Source of the DNA: Caldithrix sp.
Lineage (GTDB): Bacteria > KSB1 > UBA2214 > DYKH01
Direction: 5' to 3'
Length of the DNA: 21,312 nucleotides
Assembly: GCA_020722685.1 (NCBI GenBank)
Contig: DYKH01000096.1
Span: forward strand, 1-21,312
Of the stretch, positions 1 through 6,943 are shown piece by piece. Made by a program: the position numbers and the translations under genes. A model generated the notes under the pieces. That model searched no databases. It had not been told where the DNA came from and saw nothing but the letters and a program-made list of their open reading frames with translations. Within the stretch, counting starts at the first letter, position 1, and each line of letters begins with the position of its first letter.

Positions 1-157
1 GTATGTTAGTTAGTAACCACTAACAATATACTACAAAAAAGTATTCCTGTCAAGAATTTTTTTAAAAATTGCTCTTTTTTTACCCTCTTTAATGAGGCTC
101 TTCCGGAAAATGCGTACCTGCTATTCACTTTCTCACGGTGTCCGAGTTGCCTTCATG

Positions 158-207
158 CAAATATCAAACATTAAAACTCAAAATGACATATCAAAATCCA
201 AAATGTG
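158..207 (+). repeat. AT-rich repeat, left arm of inverted pair
   Basis: This stretch reads CAAATATCAAA, then CTCAAAATGACATATCAAAA, then CCAAAATGTG. The reverse complement of 451-494 reads CAAATATCAAAATGC, AAACTGACAAATCAAAA, TTCAAAAATGTG. The two match over their whole length with a few substitutions and a short indel. They therefore form an inverted pair separated by about 243 bp. AT-rich repeats of this look are often dispersed in intergenic DNA, but only two copies are seen here. Confidence 0.7.
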
Positions 208-236
208 CCTGGCAGAATTGGCCTGGAGAAGGATCT

Positions 237-440
237 TCACTCACAAATAGAATTGTTTCTGAAAAGATAAGCTTCCTCATACCCGGCCCACTTGGCGCAG
301 GGCGACGCATGTCTCAAATCCACTCTATTTAATGCCTCGAAAAGCCGGCTATAAGACTTGACATAGTACATCCAATGACTCAAGGAGGCACATTTACAGG
401 GTTCGGTAGGATCGACAATCTTAGCTTTTTGTTTAGGCAT
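237..440 (-). CDS. Possible small Cys-containing protein (67 aa)
   Basis: This is a small open frame of uncertain reality, enclosed by the inverted repeats. It begins MPKQKAKIVDPTEPCKC and continues ASLSHWMYYVKSYSR. That pattern (lysine-rich start, VDP, CxC, then a HW pair) recalls the N-terminus of small uncharacterised proteins with metal-binding cysteines, but the rest matches nothing I recognise. A third cysteine sits in ASPCAKWAGYEE and a fourth near the C-terminus (NSICE). Two ATG codons lie in tandem at 443 and 440, and a GGGTG six bases before the second is a weak ribosome-binding site, so 440 is chosen. It could be the degraded front end of a longer gene. Confidence 0.33.
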   Translation of the reverse strand: MPKQKAKIVDPTEPCKCASLSHWMYYVKSYSRLFEALNRVDLRHASPCAKWAGYEEAYLFRNNSICE

Positions 441-450
441 CATAGTCACC

Positions 451-494
451 CACATTTTTGAATTTTGATTTGTCAGTTTGCATTTTGATATTTG
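451..494 (-). repeat. AT-rich repeat, right arm of inverted pair
   Basis: On the minus strand this is the partner of 158-207: same CAAATATCAAA start, same TGACAAATCAAAA core (TGACATATCAAAA on the left) and same AAAATGTG end. It sits directly upstream of the possible start codons of the small minus-strand ORF at 237-440. Confidence 0.7.
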
Positions 495-645
495 AATTTT
501 TAATTACCTTCATTAAGAATGCTTTTGACCTTTCTTCTCCAATAGGCACGCATTTGCCGGATGAGCCCATTTTTCCTAATGCGGAATTCGCGGGATTTCG
601 CAAGGAAGTGCACACCGGTAAAACGAAAGACGGATAGAAAAGTTC

Positions 646-695
646 GGACTGCCAAACTGCCCGATAATCCATTAGCCGAAAGGGTTTGGCAGTCC
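646..695 (-). terminator. Hairpin, likely terminator of the TonB receptor gene
   Basis: GGACTGCCAAAC (646-657) and GTTTGGCAGTCC (684-695) are a perfect 12-bp inverted repeat with a 26-base loop. It begins 33 bases past the receptor's TAG stop. Read on the minus strand, the stem is followed by GAACTTTTCT, a short T-run. The loop is longer and the T-tract weaker than in a textbook intrinsic terminator, so it may instead protect the 3' end of the transcript. Confidence 0.55.
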
Positions 696-727
696 TGCGT
701 ATTGCGGAATGAGGTCTTTCGAAGAGC

Positions 728-2860
728 CTAATAGCTGATCGCTAATGTAGAGAATAGCCTTCTGCCGATCCAGGGTCCATAGTTGATGTCGGTATGGTCC
801 GTCAGATTCGTGCCACCCAGCCGCAGAGAAATGAGCTGATTGATCTTTAGCAGAAGCGAGGCATCGATCAAATTAAATGCCTTCTTCGTCTTGAAAGACT
901 CCAGATATCTGCCGCTGGTGGGATCGAACACTTTTACTTCGCGATCGCTGAAAAATTGATCTCGGAAGGATAGCTTTACCCGATTGCCAAACATGCCGTA
1001 TTGAACCCAAAAAGTGGCAGTGTGCGGTGATATCCTGGTCACCTCCACGTTTTCATCGTTTTGGTCGACGTGTGTATAGTTGTAGGTCAGCGAGGTTGTC
1101 AGATTATTGAGCAAATAGACCCGGCTTTGCCACTCAATGCCGGTAAAGGTTGCATGTTCGATATTGCGATAGGATAGTACTCTGGGCTCGACACTATAGT
1201 CGATAATCATGTCTTTGAATTTGTTTTGGTACAAAGTAGCGTTCAAAAGAATCCTCGAGTTCCAAAAATACTCCAAGCCGAAATCAAAGCCAGTGGAGGT
1301 TTCCGGCTTGAGGTCTTTGTTGCCAATGACCCGAATCGGGCTAAAAGGAATCGGGATGATGAAATCCGCATACATGTCGGTGAAGGATGCGGCGCGAAAA
1401 CCTCGCCCCACCGCCGCTCGCAGTTTCAGGTCGGAAGTCAGCTCCACCATTCCGCTTAGTCGGGGACTGAAGTAGCCATCGATACGGGTGATCTTATCAT
1501 AGCGTCCGCCGAGTATGAAAGTGAAACGGTCGACCGGCTTGATTTCCGCCTGAGCAAAAACCCCAACCTGGTTACGAAGCACTTTGTCATCCTCTACACG
1601 ATCCGCTTCGTAACGGTCGTGAGAATAGTCAAACCCCATGGCCAGATGCACGTTTTTCTTCATCGCGTAGAGAATGTCTGATCTGACTCCGACGATGTTG
1701 TCGATGGTGGAATCGATCGTACCTGCGCTGCTATAGGTACGGAAATAGTTGGAGTAATAACCAATGGCCTTGAATGACAGCTTGTCGGCATACATTTTTC
1801 CCCAGGTCAGGTTGGTGTTGTAGCGCTTGATTTTGGATTGATTTTCCAAAAGCTGCCCTTGCCGGTTCTTGCTCTCGGAGTCGAGAATGTCTTCTTTGTA
1901 GTCGCCGCCGGCCTGGATTTGCCCCAAAACCGCGTTCTTGAATCGCAGCTTTCCGCTTCCGCTGGAAGTACGCATGCCGGTGACGTCAATGGTGCTTTCG
2001 CTTTTATCAATTCCGCCTTGGGAGTGATCGATGCTCGCTTGGTAGCCGATTCCTTTGCTGGTGCCGCTGACGTTCACATTGCCGCTGTATAGATCAAAAC
2101 TGCCGGCGCGTGTTGTCGCATTGATCGCCAAATCGTCGGAGAATCCTTTGGTAATAATGTTGACCACACCCCCCATGGCCTCGCTCCCGTATAGCGCCGA
2201 GCTTGGCCCTTTGACGATTTCGATGTGTTCGACTTTGTCCGCGTCGAGAAGGTTGAGCTCTGTTCGGTTATTGAATTTTCCCGCCAACGGTACGCCGTCC
2301 ACCAACACCAAGACGTATTTGCCATCGATTCCGTTCATGCGTAAGGTTTTTCCACCGGACGATTCTTCCATGATGGTGACCCCCGGTCTATCCTGCAGCG
2401 CTTGCGCCAGGTTTTCTGCACCCCGGTCTTCGATGTCGGCGTTGGAAACGACCTCTGTGACGATCGGTACATTCTCCAATAACTTTTCAGACCGCGTGGC
2501 GGTAACCACCACCTGATCCATCTTGAAGTAACTCTCTTTTAGCTGGAAACGGAGGGTTGAGCTTTGCCCGGCGGCCAAATCAACGACTTGAACAATAGGC
2601 TCGTAACCCAAGAGACTGACCTTGATTGTGTAGCGTCCCGCCGGCAACCCGTCGATGGTGAATTGTCCCTGCTCGTCGGAAACCGTGCCATAGCTTGTTC
2701 CGACGACTACAACGTTGGCTTTGCCAAGAGCTTTTTTGCTCGCCAAGTCGACGATGGTGCCGGTTATCGAGCTGTTGCCCTGCTGCGCTGCGACAGCAGT
2801 ACCGAAATAAGCTGCTGCCAAAATAGCCGCAATGCTTGTCAACACATAGGCGTTTCTCAT
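728..2860 (-). CDS. TonB-dependent outer membrane receptor
   Basis: This 710-aa outer-membrane receptor would import a scarce ligand (siderophore, cobalamin or similar) using TonB/ExbBD energy. Residues 1-25 form a signal peptide ending near AVAAQQ. Residues about 31-110 are a carboxypeptidase-regulatory-like beta-sandwich (ITGTIVDLASKKALGKANV, then GQFTIDGLPAGRYTIKV). The plug follows at about 130-240, with the typical VEHIEIVKGPSSALYGSEAM and GGVVNIIT. The 22-strand barrel fills the rest and ends in the terminal strand RRLFSTLAISY with an aromatic last residue. The start has a good site (AAAGGAG, six bases before ATG). The plug resembles BtuB/siderophore-type receptors, but the substrate cannot be read from sequence and no TonB, ABC transporter or cobalamin gene lies nearby. 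Family call certain, ligand unknown. Confidence 0.95.
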   Translation of the reverse strand: MRNAYVLTSIAAILAAAYFGTAVAAQQGNSSITGTIVDLASKKALGKANVVVVGTSYGTVSDEQGQFTIDGLPAGRYTIKVSLLGYEPIVQVVDLAAGQSSTLRFQLKESYFKMDQVVVTATRSEKLLENVPIVTEVVSNADIEDRGAENLAQALQDRPGVTIMEESSGGKTLRMNGIDGKYVLVLVDGVPLAGKFNNRTELNLLDADKVEHIEIVKGPSSALYGSEAMGGVVNIITKGFSDDLAINATTRAGSFDLYSGNVNVSGTSKGIGYQASIDHSQGGIDKSESTIDVTGMRTSSGSGKLRFKNAVLGQIQAGGDYKEDILDSESKNRQGQLLENQSKIKRYNTNLTWGKMYADKLSFKAIGYYSNYFRTYSSAGTIDSTIDNIVGVRSDILYAMKKNVHLAMGFDYSHDRYEADRVEDDKVLRNQVGVFAQAEIKPVDRFTFILGGRYDKITRIDGYFSPRLSGMVELTSDLKLRAAVGRGFRAASFTDMYADFIIPIPFSPIRVIGNKDLKPETSTGFDFGLEYFWNSRILLNATLYQNKFKDMIIDYSVEPRVLSYRNIEHATFTGIEWQSRVYLLNNLTTSLTYNYTHVDQNDENVEVTRISPHTATFWVQYGMFGNRVKLSFRDQFFSDREVKVFDPTSGRYLESFKTKKAFNLIDASLLLKINQLISLRLGGTNLTDHTDINYGPWIGRRLFSTLAISY

Positions 2861-2938
2861 AGTCTTCTCCTTTTGAGTTAGTCATTTGGGCGCTATTACG
2901 CATGGTATGTGGATTATGAAATCGCTTGCTTGACTGCG

Positions 2939-2960
2939 ATATTTCGTACAAGCGAAATAT
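2939..2960. promoter_or_regulatory. Palindromic operator candidate
   Basis: ATATTTCG (2939-2946) and CGAAATAT (2953-2960) form a perfect 8-bp inverted repeat with a six-base spacer. It covers the -10 box and the expected transcription start of the TonB receptor. This is where a dimeric repressor would bind. It does not look like a Fur box (GATAATGATAATCATTATC type), and the regulator is not identifiable. Confidence 0.5.
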
Positions 2961-2984
2961 AATGCCGACGACTATAGATTGCAA
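2956..2984 (-). promoter_or_regulatory. Promoter of the TonB receptor gene
   Basis: On the minus strand a -35-like TTGCAA (2979-2984) and a -10-like TATATT (2956-2961, five of six to TATAAT) are separated by exactly 17 bases. They lie about 95-125 bases upstream of the receptor ATG. The -10 box is contained in a perfect palindrome (separate entry). Confidence 0.5.
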
Positions 2985-3291
2985 GACAAACTTTATCCGC
3001 GTGGCGTTGTTCACCTTTGATTTTGGCGGCTGGATTTTGATTCTTCTGGGCTAAAGGATGAATACGACTTGCGCTAAAGGGAAGGATTGGCGGCTGATCG
3101 CTTTACAACGGGCTTGGATTACCTCCAATCAGATTGACTCGTTTTCTTGGCTCACATTTTTTCGATGGTCTAGACACATTACACCTTTCCAGCACTGGGG
3201 CAAAAATTCAATACCACACCATTATTCCGAGTTTTTAGAAATTCTTTGGCGATCCAACCTATTGAGGTGAGAGAACAGAGGTATTGACGAT

Positions 3292-3482
3292 CCGGCTGCA
3301 GTGTCCTTCAGGCAGATGCGATTTCCATGAAAACTAACGCCACGACTGGCAAGTATGCATCTGTCCTGCACCCGTTGACCTTTGGCCGGTTACTCAAAGG
3401 GCGCGGCAGACAATCCCGCGACCCTCTTGGATTAGAGTAGGAATTTGAGCCAGGCGGCGACGACCGAGGGCTTGGTTCTCAA
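3292..3482. ncRNA. Candidate structured RNA (stem-loop cluster)
   Basis: Four helices lie in 191 bases, outside any gene. Stem A: CAGATGC (3313-3319) with GCATCTG (3357-3363), extended by CAG/CTG outside and holding an inner GCCA-CGAC-TGGC hairpin (3339-3350). Stem B: CCTTTG (3379-3384) with CAAAGG (3395-3400). Stem C: AGGGCGCGG (3398-3406) with CCGCG-A-CCCT (3416-3425), nine pairs and one bulge. Stem D: TTGAGCCA (3445-3452) with TGG-TT-CTCAA (3473-3482). B and C share bases 3398-3400 and so compete. CCGGC at 3292-3296 can also pair with GCCGG in the loop of B. The strand is undecided. I recognise no known riboswitch consensus, including cobalamin, TPP, FMN, SAM-I and c-di-GMP-I. Confidence 0.35.
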
Positions 3483-3534
3483 TTTGGCCTTGCCTTTTTG
3501 TAAAAGAATAACTACGTTTTAAGGGAAGTTTTGC

Positions 3535-3658
3535 GTAACCATTCACGGGATGTTGTCACCGTTGCGCATGCAGAGGTCTTCCTCTGCTGCGAATTGAAAG
3601 GGAGATTCCTGCATCCGCACGCATGCCAGTACTGGCAGGACACCTTGTGATTGGTCGC
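3535..3658 (-). repeat. ~124-bp palindromic-ended repeat, copy 1
   Basis: The reverse complement of this segment aligns end to end with 16254-16376. Shared blocks include ACCAATCAC, GGTGTCCT, TGCGGATGCAGGAA, CTCC, TTTC, CAGA and a GGTTAC end. Both ends are related inverted copies of GTAACC-ATCAC-GGG. Such short units with no coding capacity and terminal inverted repeats resemble MITE/REP-type non-autonomous elements. No transposase is present in the window. Confidence 0.75.
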
Positions 3659-3739
3659 GGTTCTATGCCGAACGATTTTGTACCAAGACTTACCTAGTCC
3701 TGACCTGAGCAATCAACTGGCGAAAGCAATGAGGTGCAC

Positions 3740-5116
3740 ATGAAAACTGCGATCATTCTGACGGCTGGAAAAGGAAGCAAGATTTGGCCATACGGAGTAA
3801 CCAAGAATAAGGCTGTGTTGCCGATTGCCAATCGCCCGGTGATTTCTTGGACCGTCGATGCTCTACGTTCGGCCGGCGTAGAACGATTCCATGTTGTCAC
3901 CGGCCATCGTCAAGAGCAGATTACCCATGCTGTGGCCGGCATGTCGGGCATTTCGTTTCACGCGCAGACTGGCGGCTGGGGCACGGTCCCTGCATTGCTT
4001 TCGGCGTGGGATTTGGCGCAAGAAGATCAGATCGTCGTGGTGTATGGCGACGTACTGGTAGCTCAAGAGGACATTCAGAATCTTGTCAAGAATCACAAAG
4101 AATCCGGATCCATCGCTACCGCGCTGCTCCAGCCGTTGGGCAGCGAGCCGCCTAACGATTGGCTTTGTGCCCAATTGAACGGGGAGCGTATCGCCTATGT
4201 GCTTGGCCACCCAAGGGATAACGTCACCCACCGCTTTTGTGGCGCATTTGTGTTTGATAAACGCTTTCTTCCTTATTTGCAGGGCAATCCGGGAATCATG
4301 CATTCCGTTCAGGTGGGAATGATGCCGGCCGACGAGGCGCACATCGAGGAATCCATTCAGATCGCCATCGAAGATCACCAGGAAATCCGAGCGGTAGAAG
4401 CAAAATACCCTTTTATCGACCTGGACAAACCCTGGCATCTTTTGGAAGGCAACACAGCCTGGCTGCGTTACCAGAGTAGCAAGCTAACGAAGAATCAAAT
4501 CGGCAAAAATGCCAAGATTTCTGGGAGCGCCACCATTAACGGGCGTGTCGTCATTGGCGAGGATAGTGAAATCGGCGCCGGTGTGATTGTGGAAGGCGAT
4601 CTTTGGGTTGGCGCAAATACCCAAATCGTTCAAGGCGCGATCATCGAGCCGAATGTTTCCATCGGCAGCAACTGTCTGATTCGGCGGTATTGCCAAATCG
4701 AAACCGGAACCTCGGTCGGTGACCGCTGTGTGGTCGGCCATTGCGCCGAGGTATCCGGCATCATGATGCGCATGGTTTACGCCTATCACTATGGCGAGTA
4801 TTGGGGCGTGTTGGGCGAAGCGTCGGATTTGGGGGCGGCGACGGTCTGCGGCAACCTCCGCTTTGACGATATGCAAACTGCCCATCGAATCAAAGGCCGG
4901 CGTGAGATACCCCGCAGCGGCGCCAATGCCGCCTACCTGGGCGATTATGTGCGCACCGGCGTCAACGCCATCATCATGCCGGGCGTTAAGGTGGGACCCT
5001 ATAGCATCCTCGGCGCCGGCGCCATCGTCGAGGAGGACGTGCCGGATCGCACCCTCCTTTACGTGAAGCAGGAGCAAATCCGTAAAAGCTGGGGACCGGA
5101 AAGATATGGGTGGTAG
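3740..5116 (+). CDS. Sugar-1-phosphate nucleotidylyltransferase with LbH domain
   Basis: This 458-aa, GlmU/RmlA-like two-domain protein should join a sugar 1-phosphate to an NTP to make a nucleotide sugar. Residues 1-235 are the Rossmann-like nucleotidyltransferase domain, starting MKTAIILTAGKGSKIWP. Residues from about 255 are hexapeptide repeats of a left-handed beta-helix (IGKNAKISGSATINGRVVIG and later VKVGPYSILGAGAIVEEDVP), as in acyltransferases or oligomerising C-termini. The signature is unusual: the common GxGTR is GKGSK and the following PK is NK. The ATG at 3740 is preferred over the GTG at 3734 because GAGG lies five bases before it. It is cytoplasmic. The exact sugar and nucleotide cannot be read, so GlmU itself is not claimed. 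Confidence 0.85.
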   Translation: MKTAIILTAGKGSKIWPYGVTKNKAVLPIANRPVISWTVDALRSAGVERFHVVTGHRQEQITHAVAGMSGISFHAQTGGWGTVPALLSAWDLAQEDQIVVVYGDVLVAQEDIQNLVKNHKESGSIATALLQPLGSEPPNDWLCAQLNGERIAYVLGHPRDNVTHRFCGAFVFDKRFLPYLQGNPGIMHSVQVGMMPADEAHIEESIQIAIEDHQEIRAVEAKYPFIDLDKPWHLLEGNTAWLRYQSSKLTKNQIGKNAKISGSATINGRVVIGEDSEIGAGVIVEGDLWVGANTQIVQGAIIEPNVSIGSNCLIRRYCQIETGTSVGDRCVVGHCAEVSGIMMRMVYAYHYGEYWGVLGEASDLGAATVCGNLRFDDMQTAHRIKGRREIPRSGANAAYLGDYVRTGVNAIIMPGVKVGPYSILGAGAIVEEDVPDRTLLYVKQEQIRKSWGPERYGW

Positions 5117-5173
5117 CATCAAATGGCCAATGGAAAGCTTGTGTTGCCGGAGAAGAGCTTCAGGACTTGACAC

Positions 5174-5503
5174 ATGAAAAAAAAGTACTCACCAGCTAAA
5201 GACCCGGTCATAGATGAATTCGCTTTGGCCGTGCGTAAGCACTTGGGATCGCGTGTAAAGAGCCTCTATTTATACGGCTCGCGCGCGCGCGGCGATGCCT
5301 GGGAAGGCTCTGATTATGATTATGCCATCATTGTAGATAAACGTGATCGTCAACTCGAAGAGACCGTTTTGGATGCAGCCTATGGAATCCTCGATCAGTA
5401 CGAGGAATTGATCTCTGCCCAGATTTTTTCCGAAGAAGAATGGGCACTGGAAAAGAAATCACCGCTTGGATTGAATATTCTTAAAGAAGGGATAGCTTTT
5501 TAA
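5174..5503 (+). CDS. MNT-domain nucleotidyltransferase (MntA-like antitoxin)
   Basis: This 109-aa minimal nucleotidyltransferase belongs to the pol-beta superfamily. The active-site signature GSRARGDAWEGSDYDYA (residues 35-51) has the GSxxxG helix and the paired acidic residues D47 and D49 that hold Mg-ATP. In MNT/HEPN (type VII) pairs the MNT partner adds AMP to a tyrosine of the HEPN partner and silences it. The stop TAA overlaps the HEPN gene's ATG by one base (TAATG), so the two are translationally coupled. All visible catalytic residues are kept, although the HEPN gene is frameshifted. Confidence 0.88.
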   Translation: MKKKYSPAKDPVIDEFALAVRKHLGSRVKSLYLYGSRARGDAWEGSDYDYAIIVDKRDRQLEETVLDAAYGILDQYEELISAQIFSEEEWALEKKSPLGLNILKEGIAF

Positions 5504-5927
5504 TGTCAATTCCGGGTGAAATACTGGACGGCCTAAGAATGGCCGATGACAAGCTGAAATCTGCTCGAATTCTTCTCGATGCGGGGCAGTTCGCGGATGC
5601 CGCTTCACGTGCTTACTATTGCGCGTTTCACTCCATCAGCGCTACGCTTCTTTCCCGCAATTTGTCGTTTTCGACTCATAGGCAAACTATTGGCGCCTTT
5701 AACCGTGAGTTCGTAAGTCCGGCCTCTTCCCCAAGCATTTCGGTCAACGTTTGATAAAAATGCAAGCTGACCGAGAAGCAGGAGATTATCGGACCAGGTC
5801 GCCAATTGGATCACAAATCGCTGCTGAGGATGTCCAACTTGCGGAGGAAATCCTTTCCGAATGCCGGAAATATCTTCACTCTTTATTCGATGACATAGAA
5901 GATGTCGCTGCAACACCACCCTCATAG
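5503..5927 (+). pseudogene. HEPN-domain protein, frameshifted
   Basis: The reading frame from ATG 5503 gives a HEPN N-terminal half (DDKLKSARILLDAGQFADAA, then SRAYYCAFHSISATLLSRNL) and runs into a TGA at 5752-5754 after 83 codons. The HEPN sequence resumes in the -1 frame: SGLFPKHFGQRLIKMQADRE, then AGDYRTRSPIG, ending in the amphipathic helix VQLAEEILSECRKYLHSLF, with a TAG at 5925-5927. Adding one base near 5714-5720 (GTAAGTCC to GTAAAGTCC) restores EFVKSGLFP, the usual family wording. The repaired protein is about 141 aa, a normal HEPN length. Either the toxin partner is inactivated or one base was lost in sequencing. The repaired frame overlaps the start of the CDF gene by 26 bases. Confidence 0.85.
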
Positions 5928-6825
5928 CCAGATCTTTACGCATTCCAGCATGCACCGCCTTTGGGTCGCTCTTGGGATCAACGCGGTCTTTTTGCTGGTG
6001 GAAATTGCCGGCGGCGTCATCACCCACAGCCTCGCTCTATTAGCCGATGCTGGCCACATGCTGACCGACGTTGCAGCTCTTTCGCTGGCGCTGATTGCCG
6101 CCAAACTGACGGAGCGCCCCAGCACACCGGAAAAAACCTTCGGCTATCTGCGCGCCGAGGTGCTGGGCGCCTTCATCAATTCAGCCAGCCTGGTGCTGAT
6201 CAGCGGCTTTATCGTCTTTGAGGCGATCAAGCGTTTTGCCGGCGCTCAGCAAATCAACGGCCCATTAATGGTCTTGATCGCCGTATTTGGACTTGCCGCC
6301 AATGTGGGCAGCGCACTGGTTCTATTCAAGAATCGCAAGGAAAGCCTGAACCTGGAGGGAGCCTTTTTGCATTTGGCTGCCGATGCTTTCGGCTCCCTTG
6401 CGGCCATCATCGGCGGAGGTATCATCTGGCTGTTCGGCTGGACTTTCATCGATCCGATTGTTAGCATTGTCATTGTTCTGCTCATTTTGTACGGCAGTTG
6501 GGGATTACTCAAATCGACGACAAACGTTCTCTTGGAAGCAACGCCCGTGCATCTGGATTACCGGGAAATAAAGGAAGCTTTGGAAGAGCTGGAAGGAATC
6601 GATGAGGTACACGACCTGCACATTTGGACTATTGCTTCGGGAATGCCGTCGCTCAGCGCCCACATCCGGCTCAAGGATGGCTATGCTGAGACCGGCCAAT
6701 GGCAAACTTGCTTAGCTGCTTCGGAAGAGCTTTTGCAAAACCGATTTCAAATTCATCATGCAACCCTCCAATTCGAGCCGTATGAGTATTCGCAGGTGCA
6801 CAGGATTTGTCGAACGAACGTCTGA
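5902..6825 (+). CDS. CDF family cation diffusion facilitator (zinc/cobalt efflux)
   Basis: This 307-aa inner-membrane H+/metal antiporter of the CzcD/ZitB branch exports Zn2+ (also Co2+ or Cd2+) from the cytoplasm. A short His-containing N-terminus (LQHHPHSQIFTHSS) precedes six transmembrane helices. The intramembrane metal site is seen as H52/D56 in TM2 (DAGHMLTD) and H157/D161 in TM5 (LHLAADAFGS). The cytoplasmic C-terminal domain (about 215-300) has the ferredoxin-like fold wording VHDLHIWTIASGMPSLSAHI. The chosen ATG keeps the His-containing tail; the site before it is weak (ATAGAAG), which fits coupling to the overlapping HEPN frame. A second Met at residue 17 is possible. No metal-responsive regulator is adjacent. 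Confidence 0.93.
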   Translation: MSLQHHPHSQIFTHSSMHRLWVALGINAVFLLVEIAGGVITHSLALLADAGHMLTDVAALSLALIAAKLTERPSTPEKTFGYLRAEVLGAFINSASLVLISGFIVFEAIKRFAGAQQINGPLMVLIAVFGLAANVGSALVLFKNRKESLNLEGAFLHLAADAFGSLAAIIGGGIIWLFGWTFIDPIVSIVIVLLILYGSWGLLKSTTNVLLEATPVHLDYREIKEALEELEGIDEVHDLHIWTIASGMPSLSAHIRLKDGYAETGQWQTCLAASEELLQNRFQIHHATLQFEPYEYSQVHRICRTNV

Positions 6826-6943
6826 ACATGCACTGCCTTATCTAAACCGATCCCACCATGAGCGGAGCGGTGATCATCTGCAAGCCGGCTGCGTCGCAAG
6901 AAAGTCGGACCGCAGTGGCGCTTGTTGCTTCATTTGCCATTGA

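Larger units (their letters stand above)
1..727. other. Gene-poor region with inverted repeats
   Basis: No convincing long gene lies here. Bases 1-110 are very AT-rich, with a GTTAGT/ACTAAC stem at 5-24 and T-runs near 59-90. An AT-rich repeat occurs in inverted orientation at 158-207 and 451-494, with a possible small minus-strand gene between. A strong hairpin at 646-695 lies just past the stop of the TonB receptor. A stop-terminated open stretch on the plus strand (about 500-636) has no start codon and no recognisable product. Confidence 0.6.
2985..3739. other. Long intergenic region
   Basis: This divergent intergenic region separates the TonB receptor (-) from the nucleotidylyltransferase (+). 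Bases 2985-3291 show no supported gene; a 70-codon open frame at 3058-3270 lacks recognisable content and a ribosome-binding site. Bases 3292-3482 carry a stem-loop cluster and 3535-3658 a ~124-bp repeat, both listed separately. Bases 3659-3739 should hold the promoter of the plus-strand operon, but no clear -35/-10 pair was seen. Confidence 0.6.

Noticed and set aside
500..636. Plus-strand frame ending AGFRKEVHTGKTKDG
   Set aside because: No start codon, runs out of an AT-rich repeat, and no family recognised; perhaps a gene remnant.
3058..3270. 70-codon plus-strand frame in the intergenic region
   Set aside because: No ribosome-binding site, odd composition rich in W and H, no family pattern.
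3301..3430. Cobalamin riboswitch for the TonB receptor
   Set aside because: The stem-loops suggested it, but the B12 box (GCCACTG) and the conserved core are absent on both strands.
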